From: Vibrio lentus
GTDB lineage: Bacteria; Pseudomonadota; Gammaproteobacteria; Enterobacterales; Vibrionaceae
DNA length: 64,000 nt
Direction: 5' to 3'
NCBI RefSeq assembly: GCF_030409755.1
Contig: NZ_JAUFQE010000003.1
Span: 186,001 to 250,000 of the forward strand
Shown here: in pieces, positions 55,838 to 64,000 of the stretch
Layout of the letters: every line of letters starts with the position of its first letter
Position numbering within the stretch: the stretch's first letter is position 1
Translations under genes and position numbers: made by a program
The notes under the pieces: generated by a model
What the model was told of the DNA's origin: nothing
Seen by the model: the letters and a program-made list of their open reading frames with translations, nothing else
Databases searched by the model: none

Positions 55838-57187
55838 ATGATTAAACTATATTTATCTATATTATTTCTTCTTTCCTCATTATTGACAGGTTGTAATTCA
55901 GAATCATCGGAAGAAGTTGTAAAAACAAAGTTAACCTTAGAAAGGATCGATATTAGCGTATCCTCAACAATAACTTATGGAACAAGTCGGTTAATCTTGG
56001 CCAAAGGTAACAAACAAGCATTCATCGCCACAGGTTATTATTCAGATGGCTCCTCAAAGGTACTCGCAGATTTAAGCTTAAGCGCTTGGCGTACAAGTAA
56101 CGAGGAGATTGGTTTTTTTTCTAAACCGGGCGTATTTTCAACGGGGAATACAACTGGGGAGGTCGCTGTTTATCTAACTAAAGATGGCGTCACCAGTAAC
56201 ACAGTGAGCGTGGAGGTCAGCGCTGCGGTCATCACCGCGATTTCGGTCACATCGCCTTCGGTTTCTGTGGCAAAAGGTCAACTGACACCACTAATGGCAA
56301 CCGCAACCTACAGTGATACCACTTCCTCCGATGTGAGTGATTCCGTCACTTGGACGTCGGATGATCTGAGTACCGCGACAGTAACGCCGACAGGCTTCCT
56401 GTCTGGCGTCAACGTCGGCCAAACAACGATAACCGCCACTAAAGATGGCGTCACCAGTAACACAGTGAGCGTGGAGGTCAGCGCTGCGGTCATCACCGCG
56501 ATTTCGGTCACATCGCCTTCGGTTTCTGTGGCAAAAGGTCAACTGACACCACTAATGGCAACCGCAACCTACAGTGATACCACTTCCTCCGATGTGAGTG
56601 ATTCCGTCACTTGGACGTCGGATGATCTGAGTACCGCGACAGTAACGCCGACAGGCTTCCTGTCTGGCGTCAACGTCGGCCAAACAACGATAACCGCCAC
56701 TAAAGATGGCGTCACCAGTAACACAGTGAGCGTGGAGGTATATAGATGTACGTCCGTCGGTGCTTCATGTATTGATCTATTCGATACTGGGAATGGGAAG
56801 TTGTTTACCAATTCACCCTCAAAATTATTTTTATTCTCCATTGGAGGAAGTGCAAATAATGGTTTTACGCAAGAAATTGGAACTTCTGGGCCTGCTGGAG
56901 ATTTCTTTTGGTTCTCTTGGGATAATGCAAATAGATTATGTAGTACATATAGTAATGAGGATTTAGCAGGACGCACCAACTGGCGTTTGGCAACAAAAAA
57001 TGAGTTAAAATTGCTCTTCAATACATACGGCAATATGTTCAACGCGCGCGGCTGGCCAGTCAGGTTAAATTACTGGTCAAGTGAGAGTAGAGGTCCTGGC
57101 TTTTTTAATATAGACCTCAGGAATGGCGGCGAAGGGTTGAGTCTGGGAGAAGAAGAGTTGTACGCGTCCTGCGTCTCAGTTCCCTAA
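55838..57187 (+). CDS. lipoprotein with duplicated BIG2-like repeats and DUF1566/Lcl-like C-terminus
   Basis: A 449-residue lipoprotein (SILFLLSSLLTGC, Cys19). An initial Ig-like region (~30-115) is followed by two identical 87-residue BIG2-type repeats, each with AVITAISVTSPSVSVAKGQL, TATYSDTTSSDVSDSVTWTS and GVNVGQTTITATKDGVTSN. The last ~145 residues have AGDFFWFSWDNANRLCS, WRLATKNELKLLF, NYWSSESRGPG and end YASCVSVP, matching DUF1566/Lcl C-type-lectin-like domains. Likely an outer-membrane-anchored binding protein on a repeat stalk. The repeats are richer in G+C than the rest, suggesting import or recent amplification. No clear ribosome binding site. Confidence 0.8.
   Translation: MIKLYLSILFLLSSLLTGCNSESSEEVVKTKLTLERIDISVSSTITYGTSRLILAKGNKQAFIATGYYSDGSSKVLADLSLSAWRTSNEEIGFFSKPGVFSTGNTTGEVAVYLTKDGVTSNTVSVEVSAAVITAISVTSPSVSVAKGQLTPLMATATYSDTTSSDVSDSVTWTSDDLSTATVTPTGFLSGVNVGQTTITATKDGVTSNTVSVEVSAAVITAISVTSPSVSVAKGQLTPLMATATYSDTTSSDVSDSVTWTSDDLSTATVTPTGFLSGVNVGQTTITATKDGVTSNTVSVEVYRCTSVGASCIDLFDTGNGKLFTNSPSKLFLFSIGGSANNGFTQEIGTSGPAGDFFWFSWDNANRLCSTYSNEDLAGRTNWRLATKNELKLLFNTYGNMFNARGWPVRLNYWSSESRGPGFFNIDLRNGGEGLSLGEEELYASCVSVP
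56177..56738 (+). repeat. 261-base tandem repeat, ~2.15 copies
   Basis: Copies start at 56177, 56438 and 56699 (partial). By eye the two full copies are the same base for base. 261 bases is 87 codons, one Ig-like domain, so copy-number change keeps the frame. Confidence 0.95.
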
Positions 57188-57344
57188 CGTTTAACGTATG
57201 AGTTTTTGATATTCCAACTTATAACCACCTACTTTGCAGGTGGTTATCTTTTTCATAGATGTGCGGTCAGCTGTATCTAAAAGGATATCGCTGCAATCTT
57301 GAACGCCTGCGCAACTGCGCCTCGTCGTTACCTTTTACTGATTT

Positions 57345-57575
57345 CAATTAAGTTCGAGTAAGGGCTTGCTGTTTTATGTGTTGATTTCCCTTTTGATTCG
57401 CATCATTTGATGGTGCTCGCAGGCTGTTAACCTTCCTCAAACAGAAAGGAAACTCCTTATAGCACAACAACATACAACTCCAACTCTCTCTAAATCGAAT
57501 TTCAGCGACCAGTGTTTCGCCGCTGGCCATGAAAGCTCACCAAAAAATGATATCTATTTGGGCGCTCGTCGTTGA
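57345..57575 (+). repeat. dispersed duplication, copy B (decayed)
   Basis: Diverged copy of 53985-54310: TTCGAGTAAGGGCTTG, then CAGGCTGTTAACC, CACAACAACATACAACTCCA, and GTGTTTCGCCGCTGG. The start codon and frame of the 54202 gene are lost. The bases 57188-57598 hold no other gene. Confidence 0.65.
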
Positions 57576-57598
57576 ATAAGGCAAGCTCCGTGACGTTT

Positions 57599-59173
57599 TT
57601 AGTTGAGCGTCTCACTAACCCGCTCGTGAATATAACCGTAATCTAAAGTCCAGCGATGGAGATCTTCAATCGACATAGGTTTGGCGTAGTAGTAACCTTG
57701 ATGTTGAAAGACGCCTCTTAATAAAAGCCCTTTAGCTTCGAGTTTATTTTCAACTCCTTCCGCTACTAGATTGAGTTCTAATTGTTTAGCCATCTCAATA
57801 TACCCATCGAGAACAGCGGACTTTCCTTCATCAATGGAGCGTGTAAACATTTTGTCTATTTTGATAGTGTCAATATCGAAATAATGCAAATAGGAGTTTC
57901 CGCCATAACCGGTACCTGCATCATCAAGGCTTATTTTAAGCCCTAATGTTTTGAGTAAGGCAATACGCTTACTGGCAAACGCTAAATTTTCAATCGGTTG
58001 GCGTTCTGTTAATTCAAGCGTAAGTTTTGAGTAGTCGTGCTGAAACCGCTTTAAATAGTGGTAAAAATCGTCATTTTGGAGGTGCAGAGGAGTGATGTTG
58101 ACACTGCAATAAAACTCGGAGTTTTGACTCATCAAAGACGATAAGTCTTGGTAAATGGTTGTAATGAGATTCTCTGTTGTTGGAATGATCTCCCCACTTT
58201 GCTCTAGATAATGGATGAACTTGCTTGGTTCTATGACACGGCCATCAGAGGGAAGCCATCGGAGTAAAGCTTCGACACCGAGCATTTTACCTGTTTGTGC
58301 GTCGACGATGGGTTGATAATAGGGGAAAAACTGGGCGTCTCGAACCGCTTTTTGAAGAGCAATTTCTTTTTTTGCGTGCCAATAGGAAACACATAACCAA
58401 AGAATGGTGAGTGAAATCATAAAGAGTAAAGTGGTAACCGGCCACAAGTTTTGCTTAAACTTCGAGAGCACTCGTGAGGTAGAGACGGAGGATTCAAAGG
58501 TAAGAGGCAGATAGTTTGAAGCAACTGAGTTCGAGTACAGGCGATCGGCCTTGGGTAAACTGCCTATTTCAAGGATAGTGTAATTTTCTTTTGGTAAAGA
58601 TAAACGAATAGAACGTTGATGGTCTAAATCATTTTCAAGGAAAAGGTATTCCGTGCGTAATGGAAAGAGGAAACCATATTGTCCATTCGAACCGTATAGA
58701 TAGGGGGGATGTTTTGGGGTTGTAGGGAGAGAATAAATCGCTAAACGCCACATTTCTCCTTTTAATTGTGTATTGAGTAAGTTCTTAAAATTACGTTGTT
58801 CAAATTGCTCAACGCCGAAAGGAGAGCAATAGGTATAGGGCTTCTGCTTATCAAGATTAACGATGGGTATCGACATAAGTAGATGCGACACATAAAGCTT
58901 CTCTAACTGTTCGATAGTGTCAGTGGAGCATTCACCGCTAGCGACGCTGGCTTCAGAAAGAGTGGGTTTTTCAAGCCCATATTTAATCGCAACAGAAACG
59001 ATTTGATCGAGGTAGTCGACGTCATGCTTAATTTCATTATGAACTTGATAAAGACTGGTGGCTAATGAAGCCAATAAGCTAAACAACAGGGCCAATAACA
59101 TAACACCAGTCTTATAGACCCATTGAGGGTGGGGACTGAATAAGCGGTTTAACCAAGGGTGTCTGGATCGCAT
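57599..59173 (-). CDS. cyclic-di-GMP phosphodiesterase (CSS-motif sensor + EAL)
   Basis: A 524-residue inner-membrane protein. A helix at ~20-45 (VMLLALLFSLLASLATSLY), a periplasmic CSS-motif region with YTYCSPFGVEQF, a second helix near 240-262 (TTLLFMISLTILWLCVSYW), then a cytoplasmic EAL domain: GVEALLRWLP, ELTERQP, LDDAGTGYGG, KIDKMFT, AEGVEN. The metal and catalytic residues appear intact, so it should degrade c-di-GMP, with activity set by periplasmic disulfide state in related proteins. It lowers c-di-GMP and so favours motility over attachment. It lies between adhesin-like genes. Confidence 0.9.
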   Translation of the reverse strand: MRSRHPWLNRLFSPHPQWVYKTGVMLLALLFSLLASLATSLYQVHNEIKHDVDYLDQIVSVAIKYGLEKPTLSEASVASGECSTDTIEQLEKLYVSHLLMSIPIVNLDKQKPYTYCSPFGVEQFEQRNFKNLLNTQLKGEMWRLAIYSLPTTPKHPPYLYGSNGQYGFLFPLRTEYLFLENDLDHQRSIRLSLPKENYTILEIGSLPKADRLYSNSVASNYLPLTFESSVSTSRVLSKFKQNLWPVTTLLFMISLTILWLCVSYWHAKKEIALQKAVRDAQFFPYYQPIVDAQTGKMLGVEALLRWLPSDGRVIEPSKFIHYLEQSGEIIPTTENLITTIYQDLSSLMSQNSEFYCSVNITPLHLQNDDFYHYLKRFQHDYSKLTLELTERQPIENLAFASKRIALLKTLGLKISLDDAGTGYGGNSYLHYFDIDTIKIDKMFTRSIDEGKSAVLDGYIEMAKQLELNLVAEGVENKLEAKGLLLRGVFQHQGYYYAKPMSIEDLHRWTLDYGYIHERVSETLN

Positions 59174-59351
59174 GCTTAACTCTTTATAATTATAAATCCA
59201 ACGGATTGTGTTGAGTTGTCAAATGTTATTATGCGGTTTAATTAATGTTTCTTTCTATAAGAAATCCTTGATCTTAAAAGGCAAATTATAAAAGTGGAAA
59301 GCTGATCACTTTTTGTTAGGAGGTTTTAATTTTTAGGCTCTAAATCAAGCC

Positions 59352-60530
59352 TTAAAGAAAACACTGACCGTAATCTTGGGTCGCATTAAACATATGGCTT
59401 AAATGTAAGGCTTTCTTTGTTAAAGGATCATATTTATGGCAAGCAAAACAGCCCCTATCTTCTTTAGGGTGCACTAAAGCAAACCATTGAGGGTTTTGGA
59501 CATAGGTCTCCATTGTACTGTTTGATAATAACTTCGAACCCCTATTTCATTTTTCCAAGTGGGAGGCACCTCTCCTTTATTGAAATCACTCTCGTTTGAG
59601 ACTGTCCAAGATGTACCCACAAGTAAATAGTTAGACCAAACAGATTTACGTGATTGGTAATAACCTGACATTGCTTCGTTAAGCGCTTTTATATCTTTAG
59701 CCACTTCAGCTTTCGTTAAAACACCAGCCCCATAGGGCGTTTCTCTACACACTTGAGTTGGTTTACCAGGGAAATAAGTATTAACTTTCTGAAAGGACAT
59801 TGGGTTGAAAAATGTCCATTTACCTGCTTTTTCAAAATTTGATAGGTTAGGAACATCAGAACAGTCAGGAGCGTTTTCTTTATGTTCAAATGTGGTCCAA
59901 ATAAATTCAGGGTGATTCATGGTTTTTCTCACTATATGAATCCCAACTAAGCCCATTAGAACATTACTCCTTACTACCCCGTTGATCTCAACATCTCTAT
60001 GAATGGTGAAAAAATTTTCAGGGTTGTCATTATTAGACATTAATTTCCAAGAAGTTTTTATTTCAGTGGAACCTGAAGATATTTCAAACGGTGTTTTCCC
60101 ACTGTCAATATCAGCGACACATTGACTATTGTTCAAGCCGTGTTTGACGATATCTTCGTAGAATTTTTTATTGACACTCTGTTGATAAAATACAGGATTG
60201 TTCTTCTTATCGTTTAATGGAAAATTATAGCCTGCTTGAAGGATCTCACTTTGCACTAACCCTTGATCACCTTTATTGTCCCAACTATCAGGTATCTCTT
60301 TAAATATTCTGTCTTTCGGCATCATATTCAAGAATAATTCTGGTGTATTTTCACTGGTATAATAAGCAAAAGATTGCCATGCAAACTGCATAAAACTGCA
60401 ATTAATACCGGATTTCTTGGTTCCTAGAGGTTCTTTTGGTAAGAAGGGAGAATCAATCCATGAGGGATTCCCAGGACAATCTAAAACGTTTATTTTTAAA
60501 TTAATATTAATAATTTTTAAAAATGATTTT
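59352..60530 (-). pseudogene. secreted c-type haem protein, frameshifted and 5'-truncated
   Basis: The main frame (60391-59474) is preceded in frame by CPGNPSWIDSPFLPKEP and CSFMQFAWQSFAY without a start codon, so the signal peptide is lost; ATG 60391 is internal. A shift near 59545 leads to GSKLLSNSTMETYVQ and then RGCFACHKYDP, a CxxCH haem-c site, ending CFL at 59352. With the shift repaired it is ~390 residues with one haem near the end. Function unknown; probably a periplasmic cytochrome-like protein. Confidence 0.65.
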
Positions 60531-60812
60531 ATGATTTATATCATCCCTAGATTTGGCGAATCTCCTTATTTATCTTGCTTATTGCACGAGATATAAAACC
60601 AACCACCTAAGGTAGTAGGAACTCTGTTCAGATGGGTTCTGCTGTTATTTTTAAACCTCCATTGGTGAGGTTTTTATTATTTATTTATTAATTATTTTAT
60701 TTGGCCGGGTGATTTTTTAGTCCGCCCCCCATAATAAATAGGCAATCCTCCTTAGGAGTCCCTTGCCTATTTATTATTTTCTTATGGGTTAAATTGAAAG
60801 AATTCACTCAAT
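60531..60812. promoter_or_regulatory. leader region of the inverse autotransporter gene with two hairpins
   Basis: AAACCTC / GAGGTTT at 60653-60673, followed by T's, is a terminator-like hairpin. At 60731-60777 perfect 15-base arms ATAATAAATAGGCAA / TTGCCTATTTATTAT enclose a loop with its own TCCT...AGGA stem, and end 35 bases before the ATG. Such a pair could act as attenuator or thermosensor; unproven. Confidence 0.5.
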
Positions 60813-63047
60813 ATGAACGTCAAAATAAAGCAATACTGCGCTAAACTGATGTTGTTTTGCGTTCCTTTTAACGCAATATCAAGCTCTCATTTTTACTACG
60901 ATCTTAAAGACGTCCTTGAGACTGAGCGAGACTTTCGAACGCGTAGTGGTCTTCCTCATCTGTTTTCTCAAGCCAGCGATGGCGAGATTTTACCCTCACT
61001 TGGGAGGGAGGGTGTTTCTGATGAGTCCTTGTCTATGGCGGTTGCCGGCGAGTTAATTATCGCCGGCCAAGCTTTCAATAACGAAAAGCCTTCGAATTAT
61101 ATCGAAAGTGTGATGTCTAGAGCACAAAACTACGCCAATCAGCAATTGGAAAACAGCGTAACAGATTGGTTGTCTCCTTATGGCACGATTGAGTTCTCAA
61201 CGGATTTACTCAACAATTTCGAAGACCCTTCTGCGTCATTGAACGTTCTAGTGCCACTGTCTGATTCAGAGTCACAATTATGGTTTACCCAGTTCGGTTA
61301 CCAAGCAAACGGAGAGGGCAGCTTCTCTGGTCGAGATTTTTTAAATATTGGCCTAGGCGCCCGTTACTCCAAGGATGACTACCTTGTGGGTGTGAATACC
61401 TTCTTTGACTATGATGCCACTCGTTCACATCAGCGGGCCAGTGTAGGCGCAGAAATCTTTGCGGATTATTTAAAGCTGTCGGGGAATTATTATTTCCCAC
61501 TGTCGGATTGGAAAGACTCGCCTGACTTTGATAACTACGAAGAAAGGGCCGCTCGTGGTTTTGACGTCGACGTAACCGGTTATCTACCTTCATACTCACA
61601 TCTAGGCGCTTTACTTAATTATGAGCAGTACTTTGGTGATGAAGTGGATATCTTAGGGAGTAAAAATAGACAGTCAAACCCTTACGCAGGCTCCTTGAAT
61701 CTAAATTATACGCCCATCCCTCTTCTGACGTTTTATACAGGAGTCACTAAGGCAAAGGGGAATAACGCATCGTTGAGTTCAGGCCTTGATTTGACGTATC
61801 GTTTTGGTGTGCCGTGGGAAAAGCAGGTCTCACCTGACTATGTAGACGTCACACGTCAACTTGATGGTCAGCGTTATGATTTGGTGAAGCGAAACAACAA
61901 TATCGTTCTGGAGTATCGTGAGAAATCGGCGCTAACGGCCACGCTAAGCGACCAGAATGTATTAACCTTGAATGCGGGGGATGGTTTCCAACCCCTTGTA
62001 TTGAATGTGGCGATTAATGGTGAGAAAGCTGTCATTCCGAGCGCGCGTGGTCAAAGGCAAAGTGCGAGTTTAAGAAGTGTGCTTGTTGCCAGTGACTATC
62101 AGGTGGAATGGACATTGCCTCCAGCTCTCTTAGCGCCTTCGTCACTCAAGGACTTACAGGCGTTTGAGATTTTGACGCCGCCATTTCCCGGGCTCTATGA
62201 GTTTCAAGTTGTTGTGACGCAAAAAAGCAGTGGAAAGTCGTTGACTCTCACCAGTACCTTGACAGTGGAGCCTGAGGTTGCACTGTATTTAACGCACTTT
62301 ACGCCGATGACAATGGTTAATATGAGTCAAAATTCGTCAAGTTTTGATGTGACGAAAGTAACGGAAACCCCTGAGTTGCGTATTGCTCTTGAGCGTTATG
62401 TTGAGCAAGCTGGTGTAGCATTAACACCATTAATGCACACCGATGCGCTGGATGTGACGTGGGCTGCGCCAGAAGTCACGCTTATCACTAAGGATGGAAG
62501 CGGGTTGTCCTCGTTGCTGACGCTGACGGATGAGCCGTTAATAACCATGGTCTACCCTTTTGCTTTTGGTGATCTGGCTTTTCCTGTGGTCCTTAATAAA
62601 GAAAACATTGATTCAGATGGCGATGGCATTTCGGACAAAGATGAAACCGACAATGGCACCAATCCACTTGATCCGAATGACCCACACATTGTGGATAGCA
62701 CCGGCCTTACCTTCACGAAACCTTTGAGTTTTGACGCCGCGGTTGCAGGAGGGCACAACCCAACTGACTTCGGTTTAGAGGTTGGATACAAAGTCGCAAA
62801 ATATAATTGGGTAAATGCGAGGAACTCTTGTGCAGCAATTGGTGCGAGGTTGCCTACGATAAGTGAACTTAGATCCCTGTACACTAATAGAGGAGACAGC
62901 ATTTTTCTTTTTTGGCCAAAAAATTATTCCTATTGGTCAAGTACGTCAGCCGGGTTCGGGGACTACTACCGCTTTGTCATGAAGACTGGCAACGCCTACA
63001 TAGGCGATGGTGGTAACACCATTATTTACGTGAGCTGTGTTCGCTAG
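60813..63047 (+). CDS. inverse autotransporter (intimin/invasin-type) with C-terminal DUF1566-like domain
   Basis: A 744-residue protein. A signal peptide (LMLFCVPFNAISS), a periplasmic helical part, then the ~12-strand inverse-autotransporter barrel at ~110-345: DWLSPYGTIEFSTDLLNN, FLNIGLGARY, GVNTFFDYDATRSHQRASVG, ARGFDVDVTGYLPSYSHLGA, LTYRFGVPWEKQ. Exposed domains follow, then a calcium-binding thrombospondin-3-like run near 600 (DSDGDGISDKDETDNGTNPL). The last ~85 residues have NWVNARNSCAAIGARLPTIS, YWSSTSAGFGDYYRF and end YVSCVR, the C-type-lectin-like DUF1566 plan. A surface adhesin. The C-terminus resembles retroelement-variable regions. Confidence 0.85.
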   Translation: MNVKIKQYCAKLMLFCVPFNAISSSHFYYDLKDVLETERDFRTRSGLPHLFSQASDGEILPSLGREGVSDESLSMAVAGELIIAGQAFNNEKPSNYIESVMSRAQNYANQQLENSVTDWLSPYGTIEFSTDLLNNFEDPSASLNVLVPLSDSESQLWFTQFGYQANGEGSFSGRDFLNIGLGARYSKDDYLVGVNTFFDYDATRSHQRASVGAEIFADYLKLSGNYYFPLSDWKDSPDFDNYEERAARGFDVDVTGYLPSYSHLGALLNYEQYFGDEVDILGSKNRQSNPYAGSLNLNYTPIPLLTFYTGVTKAKGNNASLSSGLDLTYRFGVPWEKQVSPDYVDVTRQLDGQRYDLVKRNNNIVLEYREKSALTATLSDQNVLTLNAGDGFQPLVLNVAINGEKAVIPSARGQRQSASLRSVLVASDYQVEWTLPPALLAPSSLKDLQAFEILTPPFPGLYEFQVVVTQKSSGKSLTLTSTLTVEPEVALYLTHFTPMTMVNMSQNSSSFDVTKVTETPELRIALERYVEQAGVALTPLMHTDALDVTWAAPEVTLITKDGSGLSSLLTLTDEPLITMVYPFAFGDLAFPVVLNKENIDSDGDGISDKDETDNGTNPLDPNDPHIVDSTGLTFTKPLSFDAAVAGGHNPTDFGLEVGYKVAKYNWVNARNSCAAIGARLPTISELRSLYTNRGDSIFLFWPKNYSYWSSTSAGFGDYYRFVMKTGNAYIGDGGNTIIYVSCVR

Positions 63048-63137
63048 GAGGAGACAATCATTTCAAACCTCAATTACGGGTTTTAGGATTAAATTTAATG
63101 TAGTTGCTTCACAGTCTTATGGCGCGGTAGGTGCTTT

Positions 63138-63475
63138 TTAAGCGAGTGTGCTGTGGATGTGACAGTATATACCGTAGGAGCTATTAATTGTTGCTTCCAA
63201 ACGTTTTAGCAACAGCAAGTAAGTTTCGGGGGTGTTGCTCTTAAAGTGCTGCCAAAAGCCTTTTTGGGACATGTGAATAGTCAGTCGGCCTTTGTCGGCG
63301 GTAATTAAGTCGTTAAAAAAACCAACCTACTTTTAAAGGTATTAATCGTTGATACTCTGATGTGTTGAGAGGAAGGATAAATGATGTAGCCTAAGTAATC
63401 CGCCCCTTTTCTAACATGTTTTGGCTGGGTTGAACAAAAGCTTAAGGTTAGCTGCCAAACGACATCTAAAACCTC
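63138..63475 (-). pseudogene. reverse transcriptase C-terminal fragment
   Basis: Minus strand: YEVLDVVWQLTLSFCSTQPK, HVRKGADYLGYIIYPSSQHI, RVSTINTFKSRLVF, then after a one-base shift near 63310 FNDLITADKGRLTIHMSQKG and LLLLKRLEATINSSYGIYCH, ending IHSTLA. The G-x-D-Y-L-G-Y block and the late N-S-S-Y-G-x-x-x-H are the order seen in thumb and C-terminal parts of group II/DGR-type reverse transcriptases. The YxDD palm is missing. A decayed remnant beside a DUF1566-type adhesin. Confidence 0.5.
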
Positions 63476-63521
63476 ATAAAACAATCAGAGAAGAGTAGAA
63501 GTAATAGAGGAAGTTGTTAAA

Positions 63522-64000
63522 TTAGTTAATTGGGTGAAGTTGATAAAGATAGTTATTCAGTTCTTCACTTTCTTGAGACCGCTTAAATTTGAAGTAAGGT
63601 TGAGTTGTTAAGCACTTAGTGAACCTGTCTAGTTCATTAGTATGTATAAAGAGCGAAATTGGTGCAATTTGACGATTGTCTTTATCGAAGCAATTATCAA
63701 GATGTGCTTTGTTAAGATAAACAACGTCCATTTCTTGTGTAGGGGTCTCTTCAATAAGTTTTGTTTCTAATCCGCTCTTCTCAAATCGTTCTAACAAGGA
63801 ATAAAGCTTATCAACCTCGTTTTTGCTCTCTATCGCTGAATATTGAGTTAAAACGCTTTCTAAGTGCCTTTCGATTGACCCAAACTTATTCTTCATCAAA
63901 CAAACAGTTTTAAGTTTTTTCTTAATAATACTATATCGAGCTTGTTTGATTTTTGGCTTCAAGAAGTCAATGATGAGCTTGTTTCGTTGTTCTTCTTTAA
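63522..64000 (-). CDS. DUF2913-family protein, start outside window
   Basis: The minus-strand frame is open to base 64000 (upstream of the TTG at 63962 it continues ...EEQRNKLIIDFLKPKIK). VVYLNKAHLDNCFDKDNRQI followed by APISLFIHTNELDRFTKCL matches the DUF2913 signature (Y-L-N-x-x-x-L-x-x-C-F-D-x-x-x-x-Q-x-x-P-L). DUF2913 is found mainly in vibrios, often in plasmids and islands, and has no known function. About 160 residues are visible. Confidence 0.65.
   Translation of the reverse strand, partial: KEEQRNKLIIDFLKPKIKQARYSIIKKKLKTVCLMKNKFGSIERHLESVLTQYSAIESKNEVDKLYSLLERFEKSGLETKLIEETPTQEMDVVYLNKAHLDNCFDKDNRQIAPISLFIHTNELDRFTKCLTTQPYFKFKRSQESEELNNYLYQLHPIN

Noticed and set aside
56291..57042. 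Minus-strand frames across the lipoprotein repeats
   Set aside because: Mirror frames of the duplicated Ig-like coding sequence; no independent evidence.

Overview
The window looks like part of a large plasmid or secondary replicon of a Vibrionaceae bacterium (Vibrio or Photobacterium type). The evidence is low G+C content, an iteron origin with its own initiator and helicase, a ParA/ParB pair, tryptophanase, IbrA/IbrB, ToxR-like membrane regulators, DUF2913 and an inverse autotransporter. The genus is inferred from gene content, not from a marker gene. Many genes are broken, and IS fragments are common, so the replicon is mosaic and partly decaying.

Layout. 0-14 kb: end of an AraC-family regulator, an IS6 scrap, a large lipoprotein, a DUF1127-like microprotein, an AbrB-family membrane protein, an FAD/NAD(P)-binding enzyme with an MFS transporter, and a very large secreted protein with a jacalin-like lectin region. 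14.9-21.7 kb: a ToxR-like regulator, then a compact operon preceded by a strong Zur-box match. The operon encodes a FecBCD/BtuFCD-type importer, a nicotianamine-synthase-like enzyme (CntL type), an opine dehydrogenase (CntM type) and an EamA exporter. Together they predict a zinc-responsive opine metallophore system. 22-33 kb: an aromatic amino acid permease, IbrB/IbrA, an OprB-like porin, ParA/ParB, a 58-residue protein, a second ToxR-like regulator and tryptophanase. 33-38 kb: an IS200/IS605 element, a second opine dehydrogenase broken at an A8 tract, a GNAT protein, pseudogenes and IS remnants, with long perfect inverted repeats. 38.9-41.3 kb: iterons, replication initiator and RepA-type ATPase. 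41.4-43.1 kb: two decayed serine recombinases around a YefM/ParE toxin-antitoxin pair.

44.9-52.7 kb is a bacteriocin-like island. It holds two small precursors with double-glycine leaders, a decayed peptidase-containing ABC exporter and HlyD adaptor, a TcdA/TcdB-type glycosyltransferase, a CPBP (CAAX-like) membrane protease, a small membrane protein and a secreted metzincin. 53-64 kb: RidA, small unknowns, a lipoprotein with exactly duplicated Ig-like repeats, an EAL phosphodiesterase, a broken c-type haem protein, an inverse autotransporter whose C-terminus resembles the DUF1566/Lcl variable domains of diversity-generating retroelements, a reverse-transcriptase fragment, and a DUF2913 protein cut by the window edge.

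The two strongest candidates for new biology are the Zur-box opine metallophore operon, which is paired with an importer type not used by the known staphylopine and pseudopaline systems, and the bacteriocin island with a toxin-type glycosyltransferase. A third, weaker candidate is the retroelement remnant beside a possible variable adhesin.
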